64,000 nt of DNA from assembly GCF_023155275.1 (NCBI RefSeq), contig NZ_JALMUV010000020.1:56590-120589 (forward strand), read 5' to 3'. Made by a program: the position numbers and the translations under genes. The notes beneath the pieces were generated by a model. That model saw only the letters and a list, made by a program, of their open reading frames with translations, was not told where the DNA came from and did no database searches. The stretch is from Streptomyces rhizoryzae. Lineage in GTDB: Bacteria; Actinomycetota; Actinomycetes; Streptomycetales; Streptomycetaceae. Of the stretch, positions 24,629 to 32,905 are shown piece by piece (the stretch's first letter is position 1; the number at the start of each line of letters is the position of its first letter).

Positions 24629-24702
24629 CCGGCTGACCGGTACCGCACCGGAACACAGCACAGGGACAACGGAACTCTCCGCGAAACGGCCAAGGATCAC
24701 CA

Positions 24703-26295
24703 TTGTCTATCAACGGTCTGCACCACAAACTGGCGGCACATCCGGACCGTCAGATGCGTTTCCTCGCCCTCGACGGAACCCTGGTCACCAAGAAGTTCTC
24801 CGCCGTCCACGCCGATGTGGAACGGACGATCTCGGAACTGCGCGCCAGCGGAATCGGCGCGGGCGACAAGGTCGGGATCCTGGGCCCGAACTCCTACGCG
24901 TGGGCCGTCGCCGATCTCGCACTCCTCGGACTGGAATGCGTCTCGGTGGCGCTGCCGGCCGAACGCGGGGAGCCGGTGGACGCCGCACACCTCTGTGCGC
25001 ACTACGACCTCAGCGCCCTGCTGTTCTCCGCACCGCCGGCGGCCGGCACCGAACTCCCGCCCGAAGCGGCCGTGGTGGGGGAGCGGCCGATCACGCTCAC
25101 GAAGCGCGCGGAAACCGGAAAGGCCCATCCGCGGCTGCCCGAGGAGGTGTTCTCCATTGCCTTCTCCTCCGGGACCTCCGGCACCAAAAAGGGCCTGCTG
25201 ATGTCCAGGAAGGGTGTCGAGAACACCATTGTGACCTCCGGCCGGGCCTGGCGGATCCGCGAGGACGACAACATCCTCATCGTGATGCCGTTCTCCAACT
25301 TCCAGCAGCGGTACCTGCTCTACACTGCGGTCTGGTACGGCTGCGACGCCACCGTCGTCGCCCCGGAGCGCATGTTCCAGAAACTCCGGGAATTTGAGCC
25401 GACCATCATCCTCGGCCCGCCCTCCTTCTTCGAACTCGTCCACAACCGGGTGCACGCCGCGGACGAGAAGGAAAAGCTCCCGTACCATCTCGCGGCCGCC
25501 CTGCACGCCCTGGGCCCGGACCGGCTCACCCGCGGCATACGGTCCCGGCTGGGCCGGAAATGGACCGCCCTGTACGGCTCCCGGGTCCGCCTGATGCTCA
25601 CCGGATCGGCACCGGTCCCACCGCGCACCGTGAAACTCTTCCAGCAACTCGGGGCACCGCTCTTCGAGGTGTACGGAAGTACCGAAATCGGCTGGATCGC
25701 CTTCAACCTGCCGGGCCGGCACCGCATCGGCTCCGCGGGCCGCCCGGTCGACGGAATCGACGTCACGGTGGCCGAGGACGGCGAGGTCGTGGTCACCACC
25801 GCGGCCCGGCAGGCCCTGGGATACGTCTTCGAAGGGGTGGAATCCCAGGAAACCGTTTTCCGGCCGGACGGCCGGGTCGCCACCGGGGACCTGGGGCGGT
25901 TCGACGCCGCCGGATTCCTCCGGCTCGTCGGCCGGAAGAAAAACGTCATCATCACCCGCAGCGGCGTCAAGATCAATCCCGAGGAACTGGAGGCGGACCT
26001 GGAGCAGAACTGCCCCATCGCCCGCGCGATCGTCCTGTCACCGGGCCAGGAAGGGCTGCTGACCTGCGTCGTCTGGCTCGACGACGCGCAGGCCGCGGAA
26101 CCGGTGGCGGACGTGGAGGGCTACCTCGCCCAGGCGAATCGGCAGCGGGCCGCCTCGCACCGGATCACCGACGTGGTCTTCCGCCCGGCCGCGGAACTGA
26201 CGGCGGAATCCGGTCTGCTCACCAGAAATCTCAAGGTCGACCGGAACGCGGTCGTCCGGACCATTCTTGCCGACAGCAAGCAGGTGGGAAAATGA
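24703..26295 (+). CDS. Acyl-AMP ligase / acyl-CoA synthetase-like enzyme
   Basis: A 530-residue ANL enzyme with all key motifs: FSSGTSGTKKGLLM (A3 with Lys), YGSTEIGW (A5), VATGDLGRFDAAGFLRLVGRKKNVIITRSG (A7-A8) and LTRNLKVDR (A10 with Lys). It should therefore activate a carboxylic acid as an adenylate and pass it to CoA or, given the adjoining gene, to the ACP that overlaps its stop. The start is TTG at 24703, with AAGGA seven bases upstream; no ATG or GTG is available in frame after the preceding stop. It opens the block II operon, ~360 bp after the palindrome. The substrate is not predictable by eye. Confidence 0.9.
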   Translation: MSINGLHHKLAAHPDRQMRFLALDGTLVTKKFSAVHADVERTISELRASGIGAGDKVGILGPNSYAWAVADLALLGLECVSVALPAERGEPVDAAHLCAHYDLSALLFSAPPAAGTELPPEAAVVGERPITLTKRAETGKAHPRLPEEVFSIAFSSGTSGTKKGLLMSRKGVENTIVTSGRAWRIREDDNILIVMPFSNFQQRYLLYTAVWYGCDATVVAPERMFQKLREFEPTIILGPPSFFELVHNRVHAADEKEKLPYHLAAALHALGPDRLTRGIRSRLGRKWTALYGSRVRLMLTGSAPVPPRTVKLFQQLGAPLFEVYGSTEIGWIAFNLPGRHRIGSAGRPVDGIDVTVAEDGEVVVTTAARQALGYVFEGVESQETVFRPDGRVATGDLGRFDAAGFLRLVGRKKNVIITRSGVKINPEELEADLEQNCPIARAIVLSPGQEGLLTCVVWLDDAQAAEPVADVEGYLAQANRQRAASHRITDVVFRPAAELTAESGLLTRNLKVDRNAVVRTILADSKQVGK

Positions 26296-26543
26296 ACAAG
26301 GGCCCCGTGACCGATGAGGCGATCTGCCGGATCATCGGCAGCGTCATTCCCAAGGCGGCCGCCCAGGGCGGTGTCACGCCGGAGATGGATCTGCGGGCGG
26401 ACCTCGGTATCGACTCGCTCGCCCTCATGAGCATCGTCTTCGTCCTGGAGGAACAGGTCGGCATCGACGCCTTCAGCAAGGTGGAGCAGTTCGTCGGCGC
26501 CGAAGCGGTATCCGACATCATCGACATCGTGCGGCAGAGCTGA
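26292..26543 (+). CDS. Acyl carrier protein (block II, first)
   Basis: An 83-residue carrier protein with S42 in ADLGIDSLALMSIVF as the phosphopantetheine site. It overlaps the acyl-AMP ligase stop by ATGA, which indicates that the ligase loads this protein. Helix II is hydrophobic as in PKS/FAS-type ACPs, and residues 60-80 (AFSKVEQFVGAEAVSDIIDI) form helix IV. It lies 12 bp upstream of the amidohydrolase gene in a tightly packed operon. Confidence 0.93.
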   Translation: MNKGPVTDEAICRIIGSVIPKAAAQGGVTPEMDLRADLGIDSLALMSIVFVLEEQVGIDAFSKVEQFVGAEAVSDIIDIVRQS

Positions 26544-26555
26544 AAGGCCCGGACC

Positions 26556-27512
26556 ATGAGCAGTGCGCCGGAAATCATTGACTTCCATTGCCATATCGCC
26601 TCCGAAATGTGCTTCCCCCGCTCCTTCCAGAGCGGCGTCGTGGACAACATGACGGTGGCACTGGCGAGCCAGGGCCTGCCCGTGACCAAGGAGAAGGTCG
26701 CGAAGATGCACGCCGGCACGCTCCGCGACCCGCTCTGCGACGAACTGGTCAAGCAGATGGACGAGGCCGGGATCAAGGAATCGGTGCTCCTGGTACCGGA
26801 CTTCACCTACGCCCTGAAGGACAGCACCCACACCATCGCCGAGATCATCGACCACCACAAAGAGGTCGTGGACCGGCACCCCGGACGGTTCCGGGTCCTG
26901 GTGGGCGTCGATCCCCGGTGGGGCAAGGACGGTATCGCCCTGTTCGAGAAGGCGATCGTCGACTACCGCTTCGACGGGATGAAGCTCTACCCGCCGTGCG
27001 GGTACAAGCTCTCCGACGACCTGCTGTACCCGTACTACGAGATCTGCGCCCAGTACGGCCTGCCGGTCCTGTCGCACATCGGCGCCACCTCCCCGGTCCT
27101 GGATTTCGAGATCGCCCAGCCGATCTTCGTCGACAAGGCCGCCAAGGACTTCCCCGGCGTCGATTTCGTGCTGGCGCACGGCAGCGTCCACTATCCGGAC
27201 GAATGCGCGATGCTGTGCAACAACCGGCCCAACATCTATGTCGATGTGAGCGGTTACGAGGCGGCCGGCACCGCGGCGCTGAACACCTTGTTCCGCCGGG
27301 GCATCAACCACAAGATCCTCTTCGGTACGGACTGGCCGGTGTTCCGCCTCCAGGGCCGCCAGATCGACCTGGTGGAAAAGCTCACCAAAGAGGGTGCGTT
27401 CCCCGAGACCATGTCCGACGCGGACCGGGCGCTGTTCTTCCACAAGAACGCGGAACGGCTGCTGGGCAAGAACACACTCAAGTCGCCGCCGGCCGCGGCG
27501 GACCGCGGCTGA
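26556..27512 (+). CDS. Amidohydrolase family (PF04909-like) enzyme
   Basis: A 318-residue metal-dependent (beta/alpha)8 barrel enzyme. Metal-binding and catalytic motifs are in the expected order: DFHCHIA (HxH) near the N-terminus, LSHIGAT (His), LAHGSVHYPD (His) and FGTDWPV (Asp). The amidohydrolase 2 group includes decarboxylases (ACMSD type) as well as C-N and lactone hydrolases. In a carrier-protein operon with a GNAT and a BtrH-like acyltransferase, removal of a protecting acyl group is plausible; decarboxylation is the alternative. A ribosome site (GAAAGG) precedes the ATG, and the 3' gap to the halogenase gene is 113 bp. Confidence 0.88.
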   Translation: MSSAPEIIDFHCHIASEMCFPRSFQSGVVDNMTVALASQGLPVTKEKVAKMHAGTLRDPLCDELVKQMDEAGIKESVLLVPDFTYALKDSTHTIAEIIDHHKEVVDRHPGRFRVLVGVDPRWGKDGIALFEKAIVDYRFDGMKLYPPCGYKLSDDLLYPYYEICAQYGLPVLSHIGATSPVLDFEIAQPIFVDKAAKDFPGVDFVLAHGSVHYPDECAMLCNNRPNIYVDVSGYEAAGTAALNTLFRRGINHKILFGTDWPVFRLQGRQIDLVEKLTKEGAFPETMSDADRALFFHKNAERLLGKNTLKSPPAAADRG

Positions 27513-27625
27513 TTTCTCGGCGGACGAGAACGCGCGGCCCCCCGCGCCTTCTCGCAGGGCAAGTGGCAGGAACACGCGCGCATCCGGTGCGTCATCCGAA
27601 GCGCTGACCGCAGAAAGGCACGAAA

Positions 27626-28531
27626 GTGACTGAGACCACGTCCTTGGGATTGACCGACGAGCAGGTGGAGTTCTTCCAGCAGAACGGCTTCGTCGGGCCG
27701 TTCGACCTCTACCCCTCGGAAGAGGCCCCGCTGCTGTGGAACCAGGCCATGATCGAAATGGTCATGTCCGAGAACAAGCCGCACGACTCCACCATCATCA
27801 ACTACGACCGGCACCTGGACTGCAACACCCTCTCCGCGCACGTCAGCCGCCCGGAGATCGTCCACAAGCTGCGCAGCCTCATCGGCGACGACATCCTGTG
27901 CTGGAAGACCAACATCTTCCAGAAGGAGCCGGGCGCCACCGGCACCGGCTGGCACCAGGTCGAGACCTTCGTCGTCGGCGAGACCACCACCAGCTCCACG
28001 CCCTCCCTGAAGTACACCGAGGAGAGCCGGTACCTCACCCAGGAACTCACGGTGTGGACCGCGTTCTCCCCGGCCGCCAAGGAGAACGGCTGCCTGCGTT
28101 TCATCCCCGGCAGCCACAAGAAGTGGTACTACGACGAGAGCAAGTCCCTGACCCGGAACGTCGAGAGCAAGTCCCACGACTTCTTCGGCTACGACTACTC
28201 CGAGCTCAAGCTCGACAAGGACTGGGACCCGAGCCAGGAAGACGTCTTCGACATGGAGATGAAGCCCGGCCAGTTCGTCATCTTCCTCGCCAAGTGCATC
28301 CACGGCTCCCTGCCCAACGTCAGCGACACCACCCGGCTGGGCTTCGCCTCCCGGTACGTCTCGCCCTCGGTCAAGGTCTACGAGAACGTCGAGCAGCTCA
28401 GCGAGTTCGGCGACACCATCAGCCTCGACTACCACGGCAGCGTGCTGGTCTCCGGCGAGGACCGCTACGGCCACAACCGCCTCCACGAGAAGAACCTGAA
28501 CGGCTTCCCGTTCAAGAAGGTCGGTCCGTGA
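27626..28531 (+). CDS. SyrB2/CytC3-like non-haem iron, 2-oxoglutarate halogenase (HxV variant)
   Basis: A 301-residue enzyme of the phytanoyl-CoA dioxygenase superfamily that follows SyrB2 closely: GTGWHQVETF, TQELTVWTAFSPAAKENGCL, GFFGYDY-type segment, MKPGQFVIF and LGFASRYV. Ligands are H110 and H226, with R243 for 2-oxoglutarate. The position that is Asp/Glu in hydroxylases and Ala/Gly in known halogenases is V112. With no carboxylate there is room for chloride, so halogenation of an unactivated carbon on a carrier-bound amino acid is the best prediction. Val here is unusual and activity is unproven. The start is GTG with AGAAAGG upstream; the stop overlaps the next ACP start as TGATG. Confidence 0.85.
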   Translation: MTETTSLGLTDEQVEFFQQNGFVGPFDLYPSEEAPLLWNQAMIEMVMSENKPHDSTIINYDRHLDCNTLSAHVSRPEIVHKLRSLIGDDILCWKTNIFQKEPGATGTGWHQVETFVVGETTTSSTPSLKYTEESRYLTQELTVWTAFSPAAKENGCLRFIPGSHKKWYYDESKSLTRNVESKSHDFFGYDYSELKLDKDWDPSQEDVFDMEMKPGQFVIFLAKCIHGSLPNVSDTTRLGFASRYVSPSVKVYENVEQLSEFGDTISLDYHGSVLVSGEDRYGHNRLHEKNLNGFPFKKVGP

Positions 28532-28848
28532 TGAGCGCCGTCCTTCGCACCGAACAGGAGCCCGCCGTGCCCGACGACGCCGAACTGCGCAAGTTCGCCG
28601 ACTTCCTGGCCACCCAGCCGGCCGCCGCCGGCGTGACGTACGACGACGTCGCCCGGGCGAAGACCCGGGAAGAACTCGGCATCAGTTCGCTCAACATGAT
28701 TCTGATCATCGCGAACTACATCAAGGAGCACACCGGCGGCACGGTGACGCTCAAGCCGGAATGGGTGTCCCGGCTCAACGACGTCGAGGGCATCGTCGCG
28801 GTCTTCCGGGAGATCGACCGGGAACACCGCACCGCGGCGTCCGCATAG
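28531..28848 (+). CDS. Carrier protein coupled to the halogenase
   Basis: A 105-residue carrier-like protein; S53 in LGISSLNMILI is the likely phosphopantetheine site (GxSSL instead of the usual GxDSL). An N-terminal extension of ~18 residues precedes the first helix. The start overlaps the halogenase stop (TGATG), so the two are made in equal amounts. SyrB2-type halogenases act on aminoacyl groups tethered to a carrier protein, and this is the obvious tether. A 12-bp-stem hairpin follows at once, before the KAS III-like gene. Confidence 0.85.
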   Translation: MSAVLRTEQEPAVPDDAELRKFADFLATQPAAAGVTYDDVARAKTREELGISSLNMILIIANYIKEHTGGTVTLKPEWVSRLNDVEGIVAVFREIDREHRTAASA

Positions 28849-28853
28849 CCCCC

Positions 28854-28894
28854 GGCCCGGCGGTCCGCCCGCTCCGGACCGCGACCGCCGGGCC
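28854..28894 (+). terminator. Intra-operon hairpin
   Basis: GGCCCGGCGGTC pairs with GACCGCCGGGCC, with a further inner CGGTCCG/CGGACCG option, starting 5 bp after the carrier-protein stop. It may be a partial terminator or mRNA stabiliser that sets the ratio of upstream to downstream genes in block II. Confidence 0.55.
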
Positions 28895-28921
28895 CGCCCG
28901 CCCCTTTCCCGCGAGGAACGC

Positions 28922-29848
28922 ATGACTTCTGCACAGGACCGCGTCAGCATCGGCTCGTTCGCCTGCGCCTTCGGCGATCGGGAACGCACCCCGCACGACA
29001 TCCCGGACTTCGAGGCGCTGTGGCGGGCGGAGTCCCCGGACACCGATTTCGGCGCGATGGGCTGCGGCACCTTCCGGACGATGTCCGGACCGGTCACCGC
29101 GTACGCCACCGCGGCGCTCCGGCAGACGCTGCACGTCCACGCGGTCCCGGCCTCCGCGGTCGACCACGTCGTCTTCGCGACCAGCGACGCCGTCCTCGGC
29201 GCGCTCGGCCGTGACGCCGTGGTCGAGATCCTCACCGCCGCCGGCCTGACGGACAGCGTCCCGGTGCTGGTCTCCGGCCGGCAGTGCTGTAGTTCGCTGG
29301 CCGCGCTGGCCCACGGCTGGAGCCTCTTCGCCGACCCCGAGACCACCAACGTCGTCCTGGTCTCCCTGGACTTCACCCCCGACGACCGCGCCCGGGTCCG
29401 CTCGTTCGCCCTGTTCAGCGACGCGGTGGCGAGCTGCCTGATCAGCCGGGAGCACCCCGGCGACGTACGGCTGCTGGCCTCCGCCGCCGGCACCGACCCG
29501 GCGGGCCTGGCCGGCGAGGACTCCTTCGCGTCCCGGCAGCAGGTCGCCCGGGCCGCCCTGACCAAGGTCCTGCGCGCCGGCGGGCGGCGGCTCGACGAGG
29601 TCGCGAAGGTCTTCCCGACCAACCTCTACCAGCCGGTGACGCAGTTCAGCGCGATGGCCGCCGGGATCGACCGGGAGAAGCTGCACTTCACCGAGACGCT
29701 GCGCGCCTACGGGCACTGCGGCAACGCCGACTGGCTGATCAACCTCGCCGACTACCGGCAGCGGCGGGGCCTGCGCCCGGGGGAGACCTACCTCGCCCAG
29801 TCCTCGGCCCCCGGCTTCTCCGCCAGTGCCCTGCTCGCCGGGGTGTGA
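28922..29848 (+). CDS. KAS III-like (thiolase-fold) protein with altered triad
   Basis: A 308-residue thiolase-fold protein of FabH type. The nucleophile region reads SGRQCCSSLAALAHGW (C122/C123). The FabH His position (PHQAN) reads FPTNLYQP with no His, and the FabH Asn position (YGNTS) reads YGHCGNADWL, with His264 instead. A true decarboxylating KAS III needs Cys-His-Asn, so this protein more likely transfers an acyl group, as CerJ-like enzymes do, or works by another mechanism. GAGGAAC is the ribosome site. It stands between the halogenase-coupled carrier protein and the GNAT gene. Confidence 0.8.
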   Translation: MTSAQDRVSIGSFACAFGDRERTPHDIPDFEALWRAESPDTDFGAMGCGTFRTMSGPVTAYATAALRQTLHVHAVPASAVDHVVFATSDAVLGALGRDAVVEILTAAGLTDSVPVLVSGRQCCSSLAALAHGWSLFADPETTNVVLVSLDFTPDDRARVRSFALFSDAVASCLISREHPGDVRLLASAAGTDPAGLAGEDSFASRQQVARAALTKVLRAGGRRLDEVAKVFPTNLYQPVTQFSAMAAGIDREKLHFTETLRAYGHCGNADWLINLADYRQRRGLRPGETYLAQSSAPGFSASALLAGV

Positions 29849-29893
29849 CCGCACCCCGCACCCACTCCACCGACCCGAACGAAGGCAAGCGGA

Positions 29894-30349
29894 ATGCACA
29901 TCGTTGTCGACGACCTGTCCGGACCGGAGATCGCCGAATTCCTCGCAGCGCACGTGGCGGAAATGCGGCAGATCACCCCGCTGGAGAGCAAGCACGCCCT
30001 CGACCTCGACGGGCTGCGGCGGCCCGAGGTCACCTTCTGGTCCGTACGGGACGACGGCGCCCTGATCGGATGCGGCGCGGTCAAGCGCCTCGACGCCGGC
30101 CACGGCGAAATCAAATCGATGCGCACCGCACCCGCGCGCAAGCGGTCCGGAGTGGCCTCGCGGCTGCTGGCGCACATCGTCACCGAATCCCAGCGGATGG
30201 GCTACCGGCGGCTCAGCCTGGAAACCGGATCGACCGCATTCTTCGCCCCCGCACGCGCCCTGTACCAGAAATTCGGGTTCGACTACTGCGCGCCCTTCGC
30301 GGACTACCGCGAGGACCCCAACAGCGTCTTCATGACGCGCACCCTGTGA
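29894..30349 (+). CDS. GNAT N-acetyltransferase (possible self-protection)
   Basis: A 151-residue GNAT enzyme. The core has GCGAVKRLDAGHGEIKSMRT, the acetyl-CoA loop TAPARKRSGVASRLLAHI (R-K-R-S-G-V-A) and RLSLETGSTAFFAPARALYQKFGF. It resembles the YhbS/ElaA-like small-molecule acetyltransferases. In tabtoxin producers an N-acetyltransferase (Ttr) inactivates the toxin, so self-resistance or temporary N-protection are both reasonable here. Context is the main evidence. It lies 45 bp after the KAS III-like gene and 18 bp before the BtrH-like gene. Confidence 0.85.
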   Translation: MHIVVDDLSGPEIAEFLAAHVAEMRQITPLESKHALDLDGLRRPEVTFWSVRDDGALIGCGAVKRLDAGHGEIKSMRTAPARKRSGVASRLLAHIVTESQRMGYRRLSLETGSTAFFAPARALYQKFGFDYCAPFADYREDPNSVFMTRTL

Positions 30350-30367
30350 CCGGAAAGGGCGTAGCAC

Positions 30368-31327
30368 ATGCAGGATGCCATCTACCCCTATGACCGGGAG
30401 CTGTACAGCCGGCTCTTCCTGAACTGCTCCCAGCGGCAGTCCTCGGTCATGCTCGCCGAGCGCACCCCGCACCTGCACCACCTCTTCCACCGCGGGCTGG
30501 TCAGCACCGACGCCGTACTCGACCAGGTCATCCGGCAGCAGCGGCCCAAATTCGACTTCGAGAGCGGGTACCTGGCGGCGGAGGACCTGGCCCGGATCGG
30601 ATTCGTCCGGCAGGAATCGTCCTTCGAGACCTACGCCGAAGCCCGCCCGCTGCTCCTGGAAACGGTCCGCCGGGACGGCTACGCGATCATGGTGGGCGAC
30701 GTCTACTACTGGCCGCACTGCCCCGAGTACCGCAGCAAGCACCTGACCCACACCCTCACCCTACGCGCACACCACGCCGACACCGGTGAGTGGTCGGTCA
30801 TCGACGACAACCCGGCGAGCCTGCTGTGCACCTACCGCTATCCCGAGGACGTCATCGCCGCCGGTTTCGACCACGGTGAACTGCGCCGCGTCCGCCACTT
30901 CACCAGCCAGCCCTACGACGTCGCCGAGGCCGAGCGCGGCACCCGGGAGTCGTTCTCCGCGCTGCTGGCCGGCCATCGGGACAGTCACCGGCTGTTCGAG
31001 GACCTGCCCGACCTGCTGGCCTCGCCCTGGATCGCCCCCGAGCGGGCCATCGCCGCCCTGCACGACGCGTTCGCGCTCTACCAGGGCTCCCGCATCCTGC
31101 TCCGCGCCTACCTCGCGCCCACCGCCGCCGACCCGGAGGCCGCGGCGCTGGCCGGCCGGGCGGCGGGGCAGGCCGCCGCGGTGCAGAACCAGCTGCTGCT
31201 CGGCAGGGTGACCGGCACGGTGGACGCGACCGGTCTGCACAGTGCCGCCCGCGAAGTGAAGGAGACCGAGCAGAAGCTGGTGGATCTGCTGCGGACCCTC
31301 GACGGAGTGCGCCCGGGGGAGCGGTGA
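30368..31327 (+). CDS. BtrH-like acyl-ACP:amine acyltransferase
   Basis: A 319-residue protein whose N-terminal ~170 residues look like the papain/C39-type BtrH domain. A possible nucleophile is C20 (LFLNCSQRQSSVML), followed by DVYYWPHCPEYRSKH-x2-HT with H125/H128 and WSVIDDNPAS with D146/D147. The C-terminal half is helical. BtrH moves an acyl group from a carrier protein to an aminoglycoside amine in butirosin synthesis. Here it could move the halogenated or protecting acyl unit from an ACP to the beta-lactam amino acid. The family call rests on motif spacing and is moderate. Confidence 0.6.
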   Translation: MQDAIYPYDRELYSRLFLNCSQRQSSVMLAERTPHLHHLFHRGLVSTDAVLDQVIRQQRPKFDFESGYLAAEDLARIGFVRQESSFETYAEARPLLLETVRRDGYAIMVGDVYYWPHCPEYRSKHLTHTLTLRAHHADTGEWSVIDDNPASLLCTYRYPEDVIAAGFDHGELRRVRHFTSQPYDVAEAERGTRESFSALLAGHRDSHRLFEDLPDLLASPWIAPERAIAALHDAFALYQGSRILLRAYLAPTAADPEAAALAGRAAGQAAAVQNQLLLGRVTGTVDATGLHSAAREVKETEQKLVDLLRTLDGVRPGER

Positions 31328-32640
31328 CCGAACTCGATGTGGCGATGCTGCTGGCCGATATCGCCCTGATCCTGGTGATCGCCCGGGTCGCCGGCCGGAT
31401 CGCCCAGGCACTCGGCCAGCCGGCCGTCCTCGGCGAGATCGTCGGCGGGCTGCTCGTCGGCCCCACGCTGTTCCACGGCGCCCTCGCGGCCACCCTCTTC
31501 CCGCCCGAGGTGCGGCCCTACCTCAGCGTGCCGGCCAACCTCGGCCTGGTGCTCTTCATGTTCGCCGTGGGGCTGGAGTGCGACTTCGGGCGGATCCGGG
31601 GCAGCGGGCGGATCGCGGCGGGCACCGTCCTCGGCTCCACCCTCGTCCCCCTCGCCCTCGGCGCGGCGCTCGCCTTCCACCTGCTCCGCGACCGGCATCC
31701 CGCCAGCCGCCCGGGCTTCGTGCTGTTCATCGCGGTCGCGGTGTCGGTCACGGCGTTCCCCGTGCTGGCCCGCATCCTGGCCGAACGGCGGATGAGCGGC
31801 ACCTGGCTGGGCACCGTCGCCCTCTCGTCGGCGGCGGTCTGCGACCTCGCCGCCTGGTCCGCACTGGCCGTCGTCCAGGTCGTCGCCGGCGGCGGCCGCC
31901 AGGACCACTGGCAGGTCCTGCTGGTCGTCCCCTACGCGGTGGCGCTGTTCACCTGCGTGCGCCCGCTGCTGGAGCGGCTGCTGAGCCGGCGGGGACCGGA
32001 CCGCATGATGTCCGCGGGCAACCTGGCGGTGGTGCTCACCGGCGCGCTGGTCTCCGCCGCGGTGACCCAGGCACTGGGTCTGCACTTCGTGCTCGGTGCG
32101 TTCCTCTTCGGCCTGGTCATGCCGCGCATGGAGGACGTCGGATTCCGCGCCGAACTCCTGCACCGCACGCAGTTCACCACCACGCTGCTGCTGCCGGTGT
32201 ACTTCATCCTCGCCGGCCTCAACGTCGACCTCTCGCAGATCGGCTCCGCCGGCTGGTGGGACTTCGCGCTCATCATGGCCGTCGCGGTCACCGGCAAGTT
32301 CGCGGGCACCTGGCTCGGCGCCCGGTCCCAGGGCCTGCCGCCCCGGCGCGCGGCCCTGCTGGCCACCCTGATGAACACCCGCGGCCTGACCGAACTCATC
32401 GCGCTCGGCGTGGGGTTGGAGACCGGGCTGCTGGACCACCGGCTCTACTCGGTGATGGTCCTCATGGCCGTCGTCACCACCCTGATGACCGGGCCGCTCA
32501 TCCGCTGTTTCGCCAGGCCGGAGGACAGCGCGGCGCCGGACGCGGACGAGGACCGCCCGCCGCGGGCCCCGGCCGGCCGCACCGGCCGGGGGAGCGCGGA
32601 CCGGGCCGGCGCCCCCGCGGGCCGGGAAACCCTCTGGTGA
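31324..32640 (+). CDS. Cation/proton antiporter (CPA2/Kef type)
   Basis: A 438-residue membrane protein with about twelve helices and the CPA2 signatures GQPAVLGEIVGGLLVGPTL, LGLVLFMFAVGLECDF and ALLATLMNTRGLTELIALGVG. The GTG start overlaps the BtrH-like stop (GTGA), so it belongs to block II. Antiporters of this type recur in antibiotic clusters, where they are assumed to export the product or adjust ions. The short Pro/Ala-rich cytoplasmic tail lacks a TrkA-N domain. The substrate is not shown. Confidence 0.9.
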   Translation: MTELDVAMLLADIALILVIARVAGRIAQALGQPAVLGEIVGGLLVGPTLFHGALAATLFPPEVRPYLSVPANLGLVLFMFAVGLECDFGRIRGSGRIAAGTVLGSTLVPLALGAALAFHLLRDRHPASRPGFVLFIAVAVSVTAFPVLARILAERRMSGTWLGTVALSSAAVCDLAAWSALAVVQVVAGGGRQDHWQVLLVVPYAVALFTCVRPLLERLLSRRGPDRMMSAGNLAVVLTGALVSAAVTQALGLHFVLGAFLFGLVMPRMEDVGFRAELLHRTQFTTTLLLPVYFILAGLNVDLSQIGSAGWWDFALIMAVAVTGKFAGTWLGARSQGLPPRRAALLATLMNTRGLTELIALGVGLETGLLDHRLYSVMVLMAVVTTLMTGPLIRCFARPEDSAAPDADEDRPPRAPAGRTGRGSADRAGAPAGRETLW

Positions 32641-32676
32641 GGACCGTTGTCTGAATTGCGGGGATGCGTCCGCCAG

Positions 32677-32703
32677 GCATCAAGCTGCACGGCAACTTGA
32701 TGC
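32677..32703. promoter_or_regulatory. 27-bp palindrome upstream of block III
   Basis: GCATCAAGCTGC, three bases, then a right arm with one mismatch (GCAACTTGATGC). It matches the palindrome at 24319-24345 in 24 of 27 positions and lies just after the antiporter stop, ~200 bp before the asparagine-synthetase-like start. Confidence 0.8.
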
Positions 32704-32735
32704 TCCGCCGGGAACGACCCGTCGCGCAGCCCGGT

Positions 32736-32750
32736 CTGGCAACCTGATGC
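32736..32750 (+). promoter_or_regulatory. Repeated half-site downstream of the block III palindrome
   Basis: CTGGCAACCTGATGC. The last 13 bases differ from the palindrome's right arm region (GGCAACTTGATGC) at one position. It lies 32 bp after the palindrome, as in block II. Confidence 0.6.
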
Positions 32751-32905
32751 GCATCACCGCACGCGGCCGCGAACGGCCGCCGACGCGACGGACCCCCTCC
32801 CCGCGGCCCCGCCAGGGCGTCCCCCCGGCCGGGCCGCCCCCGGGCACGCAGCACTCCGGCACCAAGCCACTCGGAAACGACAGCAAGCACCTCGGAGGTG
32901 ACCGC

